The notes beneath the pieces were generated by a model, which was not told the DNA's origin, ran no database searches, and saw only the letters and a list, made by a program, of their open reading frames with translations. Shown in pieces: positions 1 through 11,323 of a DNA stretch of 42,181 bases. The translations under genes and the position numbers were made by a program. The DNA is taken from contig KN882341.1 in NCBI GenBank assembly GCA_000934455.1, forward strand, positions 63,268 to 105,448, written 5' to 3'. Source of the stretch: Apostichopus parvimensis (Eukaryota; Echinodermata; Holothuroidea; Aspidochirotida; Stichopodidae). Position 1 is the first letter of the stretch; every line of letters begins with the position of its first letter.

Positions 1-780
1 GTGCACAAAAGTTAACGATAATATACAAGACTGATGTCAGTTCAAATTAATTATATTTGATGCGTGACGTTTAACACTGATTCTAAGTATGAGTAATCGG
101 CCAAGACGATATAAAAGGTGAGAATGGATCCACTCCTAGCCTACAACACGTTGTATTGCCATTAGCGTAGCCTATTGTTAATGTCAGTTACAAAACTGTA
201 ATTCATAGTTATAAAGCCTAACGTTACTCGTTAGGCCTAGGCTAACGTTACTATGTTGTATATTAAATTAATGGCGGTCTATAGGGTTGTAACTGTGTAG
301 GCTAGCAATACTAAGCCAACGTACGCAACATTGCGCACATAGCACAAAAATCACAGGTGGTTAACTTCTATGCTGACATTATTCTTGCTCGTGATTGTTA
401 AACATTGGAACAAATTCATAATTATCCCCTGAAAATGTGAAATCCTACTAGCCTAAGTACTATAGGCCTAGCCTAGTACTATAGCCTAGCCCTATAGCGT
501 AGTACTAGTAGCTAGTTATAGGCCTAGCTAAAGGCTGATTGAGGTTCAAGTTTGTACAGTAGCCTAGGCTTATCAACTCTTGCACAATGAACCAAATACA
601 AATGAAAAAAATACACATTTGCAACTAGCCATAGGCTAAGGCCATGGCTAAAATTTAAAGGGTCTTGTGAAATTAGGCAGCTAAACTAGGCAGTAGTTGT
701 CAACTTATGCACCTCTCAATTGTTAGACAGACTCAAAGACCACCCGGAATGGTGGGTTGAAGGTATTTTATATTTGATGA
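1..780. other. TAGGCCTA-rich non-coding DNA
   Basis: No coding potential is visible. From about 215 to 560 the sequence is full of short overlapping palindromes: TAGGCCTA, CCTAGGCTA, AGTACTATAG and GCTAACGTTAC. This composition is common in echinoderm and hemichordate intergenic DNA (general knowledge) and is part of the reason for the taxonomic guess. The palindromic words recur irregularly, so it is cryptically simple DNA rather than a clean satellite. It may include the 5' end of the downstream CACTA element, but no CACTA-type terminus could be fixed. Confidence 0.5.
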
Positions 781-781
781 A

Positions 782-960
782 TTGTGTGACCATGATGTCC
801 GTCAAAGTGCACATTTGGTGCGTCAATGTGCCACAAAGGGTCCGTCAGGGTCAGTCAAAATGTATCTGATGTGGATCAAAGATGTGCAATGTGTGTCAAA
901 TTTACTTGGCAGGGTACGTCAATGTCCAGCTTATTTTTTTATGTTGACGCACCTATCCCA
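782..960 (+). repeat. Cluster of GTCAATGTGCCA-like motifs upstream of the transposase
   Basis: The words TGCGTCAATGTGCCA, TACGTCAATGTCCA, CCGTCAAAGTGCACA and GTGTGTCAAATTTAC recur within about 170 bp. GGTGCGTCAA near 819 is mirrored by TTGACGCACC near 943, giving an inverted pair. CACTA/EnSpm elements characteristically carry short subterminal repeats bound by an element-encoded protein, so this cluster is a candidate subterminal region. A 91-codon open frame across it has no ATG at its start and looks like a by-product of the repeats. Confidence 0.35.
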
Positions 961-1160
961 GGGGTCGCAGGGTGGGTTATATGATAGGTGCATTATACTG
1001 GAACTTATTGATGATAATATGATTATGAATAAAGGAAAATTTAGGGCCACTCGATAAAGTTAATACTATAGGTACTGTGAAGTGGTACTGAAATGGGTGT
1101 ACTGCATTGGCCACACAGACCTATATGCCAAGTAGAGAGGTTGGATATGCTCCTTGCGGT

Positions 1161-1168
1161 ATATATAA
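1161..1168 (+). promoter_or_regulatory. TATA box candidate for the transposase gene
   Basis: ATATATAAG lies about 80 bp before the ATG chosen for exon 1 of the transposase. Spacing suits a TATA-driven start near 1190. A small upstream ATG at 1222, in another frame, opens an 11-codon uORF ending at 1257 that overlaps the chosen start at 1247. It could lower translation of the transposase. Confidence 0.35.
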
Positions 1169-1246
1169 GTACACTAGGTCTAGTGAGTTTGTTACTAATG
1201 TTGTGAGATAAGTATTTTAACATGAAGTGTGTTTTGGTACTTAAGA

Positions 1247-4200
1247 ATGCAGCCTAATTCATTCATATACCTGTGTATCAATCACTTCAACAGATACTTA
1301 GAGGAAATTGGAGTTGAGATACCTAAAAGAACAAGAAACCGATGGAAAGCTGCGGCCGATTGCATTCCCGATCTTCATGTAAGTTTTTTTTAAGCAGTAT
1401 TACATTTAATGGGGAGCAAATTAACTTAAAAAGAACTTTTCCTTTTTAAAATCCTATGTACCGTTTTGAGATAATGACAGTTGAAGTATTATTGCATTTT
1501 CTACCATAAACAGACTTGATGCAAACAGGTATGATGTTATAAATGCACACTCACCAAAAAAAGTTTTGTTTTTCATTTCTCAATCTGTTGTTTTGACCTT
1601 GATAGGATAGGGTTGATTTTTTACCTGAGGGTGATGTGAACATTCTGACATAGCAATGCCTGTGGCAGAGTCACAATATGGATACATCAAATTATTGAGT
1701 GGAAAATTAGGTGCAAATTGTAAAGAAAAACAAAACTTTTGTTTGTGAATGTGAATCAATTACATCACACCTGTTTGCTCCAAGTTCACTTTTGGTGCTG
1801 GAGGTAACAACTTTAGCTGTCCATCTCGGAAACGAATTTGAATATAATTAAGTCCCTTTCACATATTAAAACTAATTTTTCTTCTGGATTATCCTTTTAA
1901 TTTGTGATTCAATAAGTATAGTCATATGTCTGTAATTGAAAACACAGATATTGTTTTTATAAATAAAATTGTTTGTGTATTGTGTAAATTAATAGTGATG
2001 GATCTTTCAAGCTCAATAAATGACAGCCTTGAAAGTATATTGCAGGGCTACTTGATCTCCCATGAATGGCATTAGAGATTATGTATTTTATAGAGTTTGC
2101 ATCTTCCAATTTTATTCCTTCTCGAAATTGAAGTATATATGCAATTGTGATGGTATGTATATGTGTGAGTGGCATCTTGGCTCCTAAACATATCTCACAA
2201 AAGTAAACGTTTTTAAACTTCAAACTTGCTGATTAGATGATCCCTATTGTTAACTTCTAGGAGGACCCAGAAGCCAATGCTCTCTCAGATGCTGAAGAAG
2301 GGGTACCTTTTGTCAGGGAAATAGACATTCCCGAAAATCATTGTGGTCCAGATGATGCTGATGAGCAAGGCCCTGTTACTTGGGAAAGAGAATATCCTGT
2401 TGATGACTCTGAGGAAGAAGATATCTTTGAAGATACTGTGGAAGAGCTTGATGATGAGGTAATGCAATTCACAGATTAATTTTGGTTCATAAAATATAGT
2501 ACAGAACCTTTAACATCCTGCTCAATCCGCTTACAGAAACCTCCAATATATATGACGTGTGGAAAGATCAATATTTTTTTTCATACATTATTCCCATTGA
2601 CATAGGTTATATGGAACATATTGGTCTCCAAATTTTTAAACATTCCATCTTTGTAGACCCAACCCATGGCTGCCTCAGTAACTTGCCCAGTGTAGTTTTT
2701 TGATCACTAGGCTGTGAAAATATTCAGTAGCAGCATAATGGGCAGACTAGATTTGGCTATATTCCCTTACACAGTACAATTAGCCCTAATCACAAATAAT
2801 GATCATGTCACCAGGGTATGATTTACCTACTTCAATATCTTGATTGTTTGTACTGACATAATCAAGTGGCAAAGTCTGCAATATTAATATGTATTTCTGC
2901 CAGCTTTATACCTGACCTACAGTATTAGAATAACAATGATCAGAAGGTCTCTATGGTGCAAATTACACTAGTAGCAAAGTCCAGTATTTCATATGGAATG
3001 TGTAAAACATTTTGTATTTTACATTGTTTTACATTGCATATGGGCAAGTTCTGAATAAAAATAACATCAAATTGAATTTCTTCTTTCCATGCAGCATGTT
3101 CTTCTTGAGGAAAATGGTGGTGTCCCACCTGAAGAGTGTCTGCCACTTTATGAAGGAGCCTTAATTACAGAGCCACTGAGTTCATTGGCAATTCTGGCCT
3201 TTGCTTTACGTCACAGCTTAACGAAAGTGGCTGTTCGCGATCTCCTGCAGCTGATCAATATACATCTACCAGTAAGCTGCCTTCCGGAGACATTCTATCT
3301 CTTCAGCAAAAATTTTGATGAAAGGACAGAGGAAGTTGAATTTCATGCTTATTGTAAGGCTTGCTTGAACTACCTTGGTATGGACAGCAATCTGTCCTGC
3401 ACAGTTTGTAGTACAAACAACATAATGAAGTCGGATCTAGTAAAGGATGGTTTCTATTTCATTAACTTGCCCTTAGCAACGCAATTACGGGATATAATGG
3501 AAACCCCAGCACTGACTAAGTATTTTCTTAACAAGGAACAAATTGAACTCGTTTGGAACTGTGATGGCATGCCTGCTTTCCAGTCGGGTAAAGGTAGTGT
3601 GTGGCCGATCCAGTGTTTGGTGAAAGCACTACCACCTAATATTCGAAAGAAATACATTCTAATCAGTGGACTTTGGTTTGGTACCAGCAAACCACAATTC
3701 TCGACTTTCTTGAAGCCTTTTGTGGATGAATTTCATTATCTTGCGGAGGATGGAGTGAAATTTATTGATGCTACAACCGGTGTAGAACACGGCACAAAAG
3801 TGTTTGCTACTTTGTGTGCTTGTGACTCTGTTGCAAGATGCCAGCTACAGGGCATAACACAGTTCAATGGACATTTTGGATGTTCATGGTGCCTCCATGA
3901 AGGCATAGTAGTTCCAAAAGGTCGTGGCCATGTTATGACATACCCCTATGACTATCCACCTCCAGAGAAAAGGTCTCAGAGAGGTATGGAAGACCAAGCC
4001 ATTCGGTTAGGTTCTGGTATGCCACGTAATGAAGGAGTTAAGGAAATATCCCCATTGTTGGTACTGCCACGATTTGATATAATTAGAGGCTTTCCCGTGG
4101 ACTACATGCATGCTGTTTGTGAAGGGGTGGGTCAGCATTTATTGAATCTGTGGTTTGACAGAACACATCATCACGAGGAATGGTTCATCGGCAACAGTCT

Positions 4201-5272
4201 TAGTACAGTTGATGAGAGGATAGAAAGCATCAGCCCACCTAACGATGTTACTCGCCTGCCGAGATCACCATCTCAAAGAGCTCACTGGAAGGCTTCTGAG
4301 TTCAGATCATGGATATTATTTTACTCACTTCCGGTTCTGAAAGGAGTCCTTCCCTCCGCATATCTAGCTCATATGTTATTGTTAGTACATGCTATTTGGA
4401 TGTTGTTACAAGACAGTGTAAAGGAACATGAAATTTCCTTGTGTGAAATTATCCTTATTAAGTTTGTGTTACAAATGAAGGAGTTGTATGGTGCCCACAA
4501 CATGTCGTACAATGTTCATCTGTTACTTCATTTAGCTGATACTGTTAGGAATTGTGGTCCTCTTTGGAGTAACTCCTGCTTTCCATTCGAAGGGTATAAT
4601 CGTAAAATTAAGAGTCTTTTTCATGGCACACGATATATACAAGCTCAGATTGCTCAAAACTTTACATTACTGCAGGTTTTGCGTAATAGGGTTGAACGAC
4701 TCCCTGCCAATACGCCACCAGCAGTTTTGAAATGTGTAGAAGGGCTTTTAAGAGGTTACCCTATCATGGTTAAGGCAGTTTCTTTAACATGTGAGAATTT
4801 GCATGTGTTGCTAGTAGGGAACCCTTGTAATTATGAACCATCGCCTACCATCAGAATCCTCTTGGAAGCCTATTTCTCTGATTCCATTGAAAAACTTGAA
4901 TTACATAAATTTTCTAGTGTCATATTGGATGGTCGGATCTTCAGAGTCAATAAAACAACTGGTAGAAGGAAGAATTGTTACATTGCATATGGTTCAAATC
5001 AAGTTGGTGAAATAAGAGCCATTGTCAGGGTAAGAGGGCAAGAGGGCATCAAGGTTGTGTTTGTGATATCTGAGAAAAGAGTTAAAGAATGCAACTTTGG
5101 TAGTGATCAGCAAACTGGTGCAAAAGCTAGCCATATATGTCAAATATCAGATTATAGGCAAGAGGTCCTTGTTGTCAAGTTAATAACTGTCAAAGCCATG
5201 AAATGTGTAACAGCTAAATTTGATAATAAGATATATTGTATGAAACTGCCTAATAGGATAGAGTTGGATTGA
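1247..5272 (+). CDS. CACTA/EnSpm-type (tnp2-like) DDE transposase, three exons
   Basis: Model: exon 1 1247-1378, exon 2 2261-2458, exon 3 3095-5272 (stop TGA), about 835 aa. Donors are CAT|GTAAGT and GAG|GTAATG; acceptors are TTCTAG|GAG and TTCCATGCAG|CAT. All junctions are phase 0 and the reading frame is open throughout. Exon 1 encodes a short basic stretch (PKRTRNRWKAA). Exon 2 is very acidic (DDSEEEDIFEDTVEELDDE). Exon 3 carries a CxxC-x11-CxxC zinc ribbon (residues 197-215) and the tnp2-like core: NCDGMPAF (D267), LWFGTSKPQF, LCACDSVAR (D354), NGHFGCSWC, FPVDYMHAVCEGV, and CFPFEGYNRK (E609). D267 and D354 are the likely first two catalytic acids; the third is E609 or the Glu of CEGV. It should cut and paste its own element in the nucleus. 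The start codon is uncertain: exon 1 could instead be joined to an upstream exon at the AG before 1294. No frameshift or internal stop is seen, so it may be recent or active. Confidence 0.85.
1379..2260 (+). other. Intron 1 of the transposase gene
   Basis: AT-rich intron of 882 bp between GTAAGT and TTCTAG. It contains a 27-bp word at 1764-1790 (ATCACACCTGTTTGCTCCAA...) that recurs at 25084-25110 with two mismatches, so part of this intron is dispersed-repeat sequence. Minus-strand open frames here are short and show no recognisable protein. Confidence 0.6.
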
Positions 5273-5787
5273 ATATTTGTAATCACTTCAGGACATTGTC
5301 ATCATGTTATCCTATGGAACAATAACAAAAGTGTTTAGTGGACTGGACTGAGTAACCTAACAGTGTTTTCATGTTATCTGTTACCATTATATTACTTACT
5401 GATATATTTCATCATGCCCAAGTAATGGTTACAAAATTAGGGCACTAAATCCATATAAATTGTTGGAAGTTATTTTGCCATGATGTAGCAGTAGTTTTTG
5501 ACAAACTTATGGTACAATTTGGTTTGATAACCAAACAAACCCTACATGCCACTTTGGCATTTTGTATTAATAACAATATAACAGCAATAACAATATTTGT
5601 AATAGAACTATTAATGAGGTATGAGTTTGTTTATACTGATAGTGTTGGAAGATTAGTACCATGGTTGGATTTGTTAGCTCCTTGAAATGTCACTCCATAA
5701 ATTGTGTGTACCCTAACGTAAAGTACCATGAAGGTGTACCCGAATTACCATTTTAACCCTGTATATTCTTAATGGAGAGTGCTATAT

Positions 5788-5793
5788 AATAAA
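5788..5793 (+). terminator. Poly(A) signal candidate of the transposase gene
   Basis: AATAAA about 515 bp after the transposase stop codon is the best canonical poly(A) signal I noticed downstream on this strand. The DNA between stop and signal has no other coding content. AATAAA is frequent by chance in AT-rich DNA. Confidence 0.35.
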
Positions 5794-6109
5794 TGATCAT
5801 GAAAATTCACAAAAATATGTCTTCTTTCTTTGTGTAAGTAAGCTGAAGTTAACACTCTCGATAAGTTATTTTATTCACAATTGCTGTTCATATTGTTTAC
5901 TGCTGCTGTGGTAACCGGAATTTGCATGCTTTGATGTTGCCTGCAAGACTACTTATTGTAGGTTAAACACATTGGAGAGGAAAGTTTTCAGCTTGTCACA
6001 TGATCACATTAGGGTGAAATATATACTTCTTGAGATTTTTCTACACTGGACATGTGAAAATTTTCTATGGGATTTTAGAAGGGAAGCATATACTTTCCAC
6101 AAGTATTTT

Positions 6110-6712
6110 GTAATTGGAAATACTTTCCCTTTGACATTTTCAACTTCCCGCAGGGTCTTACTTGGGAATTTGGAACTTCCCATGGGGAGGTGACATTTCC
6201 TCTACGTTTTGTATCATTTCCTCTCGGGAAATACGATCCCCCAAGAATTTTTCAATTTCCCGCAAGAACTTGCTACTTCCCGTGGGGAATTAAAATTACC
6301 CTGTGGGATTTTGTACTGTTTCCTATAGGGAATAGTCATTTCCTCTTGGGAAATGCATTTCCCCAAGACATTTTTCAGTTTCCCACAGGGAATTACTCGG
6401 GGATTTGTTACTTCCCATGGGGAAATGACATTTCCCAGGGGGAAATGATATTTCCCGTGGGATTTTGTATTGTTTACTGTAGGGAATAGCCATTTCCTCT
6501 TGGGAATCGCGCATTTCCCCAAGACATTTTTCAGTTTGCCGCAGGGAATTACTCGGGAATTTGTTACTTCCCGTGGGGAAATGACATTTCCTGTGGGATT
6601 TTGTATCATTTCCTGTAGGGAATAGCCATTTCCTCTTGGGAAATGCAGTATCCCTTAGGGAAATGATAATTTCCTTAAGGAATTGGCCATTTCCCTAGGG
6701 AATTCTATGGGT
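6110..6712. repeat. Tandem array of TTTCCC/GGGAAA palindromic units
   Basis: Roughly four imperfect copies of a complex unit. The anchor word GGGAATAG(T/C)CATTTCCTC begins at 6328, 6482 and 6618, giving periods of 154 and 136 bp. A shortened copy precedes it around 6200-6300. Within each unit the words TTTCCC, CTTGGGAAA, CCGTGGGGAAA and GGGATTTTGTA alternate on both strands, so the whole block is built of short GGGAAA/TTTCCC hairpins. Open frames on both strands (for example 6190-6489 plus and 6609-6214 minus) merely translate the repeat and are not genes. Confidence 0.85.
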
Positions 6713-7584
6713 TTTTTTTGTAAGGGTATGTTGGGTACAGCATATGTTCTCTGAAATAAGTCAGTACGTCGTAGTACTGTTTAATTGTGTGTTATAAAAC
6801 AGATTTTAAGTAACTATCATCAAACGTTCAAACCATAATTTCAGGGTTGGAACTGTCCCCACTGTACTCCAAGACTAGTTGTAATATGATCTCTGCTCAA
6901 CAGGTTACTTTACCATCAAGTGGTTCTTATTAAAAATTAGCTAATGACACCATTTTGAAACTTTAAAAAACAGAGCGTGGTAAAATGCAATAGGAGCTAC
7001 TAGTAGATTATATTCACAATTTTAAACTGATTCCAATTTTAACAAGTAACGCAACGGTAACTCTCTTATAGTAGAAGGGACACCATTTACGGTAATAGGT
7101 ACATCATGCTAGATTAAAGAAGAGGTCATGTTATCTATGGTGGTTGCTTAATTCTCTGATATTTTGTTGTTTTGATTGACAGTAAACGTTATCCGATTAT
7201 GATAGAAGAAATGTTGGAATCATTTAGAGGAATGTGGATGGCACTTTTGAGGTTCAAACATTCTGTTAGTCTTAAACTCATCCGTCTATGTCGTAAGTTG
7301 GTCTCTTTGGGTATCATTTGGCTGAAGCAAAACCAGATCAGCTTTGCCCTGGTGATCCTTGTCTTTGCAATGAATATAACATTCATACTGATGTTGATAG
7401 AGACGGTATGACAGCTGTGAGAACATCCTCAGACAACATGTCCTACACAGCACTTGTACACAAGATATCCTTCATGTGTACTACACTATGTAAATTAATA
7501 TCCCATGACCTCCCTCCTCCTCCAACACACACACACAACACTACCATCATTACTACCTACAATGCCTCCTTACTTCTGTCGGAG
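6713..7584. other. Unassigned DNA between repeat array and gypsy fragment
   Basis: No gene is recognised. A good acceptor-like site (TTTTGATTGACAG) ends at 7181. The plus frame at about 7318-7530 (AEAKPDQLCPGDPCLCNEY...) has protein-like composition rich in Cys, Asp and Pro but no start codon. I cannot match it to a family. It may be decayed upstream sequence of the gypsy element or an unrelated remnant. Confidence 0.3.
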
Positions 7585-8500
7585 GTGGCATATGTATACT
7601 TTACCGCTAATAAACTCAAGCAGTGGCAACCAGGAACCAAACTGCAGAAACTACTGCCAAGGCTTTGGTCAGAAATGGTGCACCAAGTTTGGTGTCCCTT
7701 AGAGGATCCACTATGACTAGGGTAGACATTTTGAGTCCTAACTTATTCGTTCTATATGTTCTATGTACATTGTAACCAAAACCAGAAGTACTCCATATCA
7801 TCCAGAAGGCAATGGTCAAGTTGAGAGATTGAATCGTACTCTGCACGATCTGTTGCAATCTCTCCCTGTAAAGCACAAACGGAGATGGTCAGAACATCCA
7901 CAATTGTATACAATGCCACTGATCACCTTCCACATAATGTTCACCCCTCTATATAATGTTTGGAAGGGAACCAAGATCACCAGTTGACGTTTTGCTTAAT
8001 ATTGATGATTGAAGTGATGACCCGGATAATCAGGAAAGCATACGGGATCAGCTGGCCACCCACACAGAGACTGTGAGGTTAGTGCACCAAAAAGCAGGGG
8101 AGTGTCTGTCCTGTGAAGCAGAAAAGCGGAAGGTACGCTATGACCATGGACGTCAGAAGATTCAAGGTCAGTGGAGTCCTAGTATCTACAAGATTGTCGC
8201 TTGCAAGACCTCTGGGTAATACCAGTTGCACGATGCAACTAGTATCTTCAAGATTGTCGCAGACATTTGGGTAATAACAGTTACACGATACAACTAACAG
8301 AGAGTTGAAGTGATAAGAGAACTGTCAATCGCAGGGAGTTGAAGCCATGCCCTATCCTCCAGCAGCAGTCAGGGGTCCCTCATATAACAGATGATTATTC
8401 TCACCAATTAGACCTGTCAACACCTCAGACAGTGATACTAGTGACGATGACTACGTTCAGCTCAAAGTACAAGAGCACGGAGGGGCATGCATAGTAACGC
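7585..8500 (+). pseudogene. Ty3/gypsy integrase C-terminal half, degenerate
   Basis: Translating across frames gives the gypsy integrase in order. KWCTKFGVP (about 7672-7700) comes first, then IHYD followed by a stop in place of the usual Gln, then GRHFES. TPYHPEGNGQVERLNRTLH (7790-7850) follows and contains the catalytic Glu of the DDE core. After it come PVDVLLNID (about 7975), a basic helix region (RKVRYDHGRQK) and the chromo-like WSPSIYKIVACKTSG (8173-8218). The last segments lie in different frames and contain stops (in IHYD*, in FES*, after NIDD, after SG). In life this protein would insert retrotransposon cDNA into chromosomes. No LTR, gag or RT was found nearby, so this is an isolated dead 3' fragment. 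Confidence 0.85.
8181..8295 (+). repeat. 60-bp tandem duplication inside the gypsy remnant
   Basis: AGTATCTACAAGATTGTCGC...GATGCAACT (8181-8240) is repeated as AGTATCTTCAAGATTGTCGC...GATACAACT (8241-8295). The second copy has small deletions and substitutions. The duplicated block corresponds to the integrase C-terminal motif (SIYKIV...YQLHDAT). It is probably a local slippage event after the element died. Confidence 0.8.
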
Positions 8501-11300
8501 ATATCATAAACCACGCAGGTTCATTAGGGACAGAACTAAATCAAGCATTATAAGAAAAGTTGCAATTTATTCGTTATATGTCAAAACATGTTCTATGAGC
8601 ACTTTCCTTCTCTTAAAAGAGTCTTATACTCTCTAAAAATGGATCAACTTCCTAAGTTCAATTTCCAAGTATTACAAGTTTCTGTCGATTGCATTGATTT
8701 TCATTTACCTCTCTGCAAATTTCCAATACTGCTTACTTTTCAGTCTGTACTCAAAAGTTGATGGAGGTCTCAACTGATAATTTATGTTGTGTGGCTAACA
8801 CATACCAACATTTGGGACTTGTAGCATGGATAGCTATTTTGGGATGTGAAACTTGTTGTTGGTGAGTGTGTAGTACTAGTTTTATATAGCATTTATTTGT
8901 AACGACAGGACCATACCAATCTGTGACCACTGATATTAAAGTTGTGTTTAGTCTATTTTGTTAACATAGTTTCTATTTAAATTAAGTTAGGCTTTCGATT
9001 TATATTAATCTTAGCTTTATGTTACTTTTGCTTTATGTTACTTTGTTCCCTTTCTTTCTCAGTAAGAATAACTGCATTAACAAGGTTTGCAAGTCTGGCA
9101 GGAATTGTAATGTCAGAAGATTAGCTTGAACATTTCTCAAAGTGCTACTTGTGTATTTAAAGGGCAACTGTTAGTAGAGGTTATTCCCTATGTAGAGACT
9201 CGTACAAAATGAGACAAACAAACAAAATTTATCTTCCGTCTCTCTATTAGGGTTCAAGAATATCACGGGGTTAAATGGCCAGTGAGTTCAAAGAAATCAG
9301 TGTAAGCATAAAATTAAAGTAAAGGTACAGTAAAGTAAAGGGCGGTGGAGCAAACAGCTACAGTGTGAAACGGTGTTCACTCTAAAAGAAAATAGGAAAA
9401 CATTTATAAATATGATGCAACATTAAATATGTCAATACATTCAAAAGGATTATCATATCATAGTAAAATACTGAATGAAACTGAAATTCAAGGAAATATG
9501 CAAGAAGGTAGAGATATTTAAGAGCTCAAACCAAATCCAAAAGTTCCTAGAAATATGCCATAGTGAACAGCTTATGTACCTTTAATTCTATTGCTGACTT
9601 TACCTGCATGCAAAGAACTAAAATCATTAATACGGCAATGTGACTATTTTCAGAAAATGAGTTATTGGAGATACAATAAGTAAATAAAACATTAATCATG
9701 TGACTGACATGTGATGCATTTACACTAAACGATAATTGACAGAAATCAAGCCTCAAATTAGAACATGTTTAGTGATCAAATTTGGACAAGGAGTGTCGAA
9801 AATCAGTCTCTAACCACTAAATCTGATTATGAATTTCTCAAAGTAAGCAATTTTCTAAACACAATTACAATAATTAAAGATTGACATTCTTATATGTACC
9901 AAACTAATATTGCAATATACAAATGAAGCCTAGGTAGACCATTGTCCCTAGCATGCTTTGTTAGGCTTCGACCCAATCAATAACATACGAAAATTGCTCT
10001 GAAAACCATTATTAAAAGATCAGATTCAACAAGATAGAAAACTATATGTAAGTTACATATCAACATCATGGTGATGAGTTATACCTCAAAGAGTACTAAA
10101 ATCAATGTGACACAAAGTTTAACTTACGAACGGAAGAGAAAATATAATCTAGATGACTACATAACTGGAATAACTAAATTATGTCATGATAATACTTCCA
10201 ACAGTGGAGGTAAATTCCCAGAATTACACTGTTTTTATTATACATTATACTCGTAATCCATCGTAACAATTGCTCAAATATAAAATTAAAGTAGCGTGGT
10301 AGGTTACCATTCAAACAAGATAAGTTTATTATAGCCTAGCATAAACGAATGGACCATTCCTGTCTGCAGATTTGATAGCAAGTGGCGTGCATTTGTGATA
10401 AAGTTAATGAAAGTTACGCAATAAAGTTACGCAAGAGGTAGAACACTACCACTAGGCGTGATTTGTAAACAATGGACACCTTTCATTACCAAGACAGTAC
10501 ATGCGTGGCAACAAGCTATGAAAACATAAATATTCAAGAAGGGTGAAAGTCAAGACTTTCGTAAAACAAAGGAAATAATTTACTAGATCCATCACACCTA
10601 TATTTATCCAACTTCTAGCAATATATATATTAATGCTATGTTGAATTTGTTCAGCGATAGTTTGAGGACAACTTATATTTAGCAGGGGAGTGTGAAGGAC
10701 CCTCGGCGTTCCATGCAGAGTGGAGCCTATGACTCATTTCCGCACTGCTCACACATAACAATGGTCCATTTGTTCAGGGATAGCACAGACTGAGGTACAG
10801 TATACATCAGACAATGTGCCACTCCGTATTTTCTAACATAATAGCAAGCAGCACAAAATTGTCTAGATTTTTGTTGAACTTTGGGAATCTGAAGCAGATG
10901 TTATACACGTCTTGAAGTACATGATATGAGGTATCTATCACTCCGTAACTTATGTTAAGTTTTCATGTTCTAAGGTTACTCCGTAACTGCATAATGTCAT
11001 GATGATTGCGGGCTGTTTCCAGGCCCGTGGGGTAAGGCCAGGTTCTACTATCTTACCATTCTTTGGTTGTGTGGGAGTTGCCTTTGGTTAGCGTAACATG
11101 CAGCACAAGTACTATGGGTTACAGTGCTCACATTTAACTTTACTTTATTGGTACTTCCTAGTAATTTACATGGTTCCCTTAGGTACAGATGAATACCATA
11201 ACTTAAGGGGGTAAAATGGTTTACAGATCATTTCGAAGGCTAGATTCACTTTGGAACGTGTATCCACGTGATGGAAATAACATTCTGGGAGATCGCCTTC
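8501..11300. other. Unassigned AT-rich DNA
   Basis: Apart from the extreme left end of the gypsy fragment's 3' flank, I see no protein domain, RNA gene or clear repeat. Open frames (9547-9756 minus, 10068-10256 plus) are short and have no recognisable motifs. Scattered GC-richer words such as GGCCCGTGGGGTAAGGCC near 11020 stand out from the background but are unexplained. Confidence 0.4.
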
Positions 11301-11311
11301 TTATTTAGTTT

Positions 11312-11323
11312 AAAATGGCGGCT
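11312..11323 (+). promoter_or_regulatory. YY1-like AAAATGGCGGC element
   Basis: AAAATGGCGGCT matches the YY1 core (AANATGGCGGC) often found at animal transcription starts. The ATG opens only MAAPS before a stop, so it is not itself a coding start. No exon that could use it as a promoter was recognised downstream. It may be chance, or the remnant of a host or retroelement promoter. Confidence 0.25.

Noticed and set aside
782..1057. 91-codon plus-strand ORF
   Set aside because: Begins with TTG rather than ATG and lies on repeated GTCAATGTG words; no protein motif.
1172..1185. CACTAG...CTAGTG as CACTA terminal inverted repeats
   Set aside because: The two arms are two bases apart, a local palindrome between promoter and exon 1, not element termini.
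6190..6609. Protein genes on both strands (99 and 131 codons)
   Set aside because: They translate the GGGAAA/TTTCCC tandem array in several frames; the residue pattern just mirrors the repeat.
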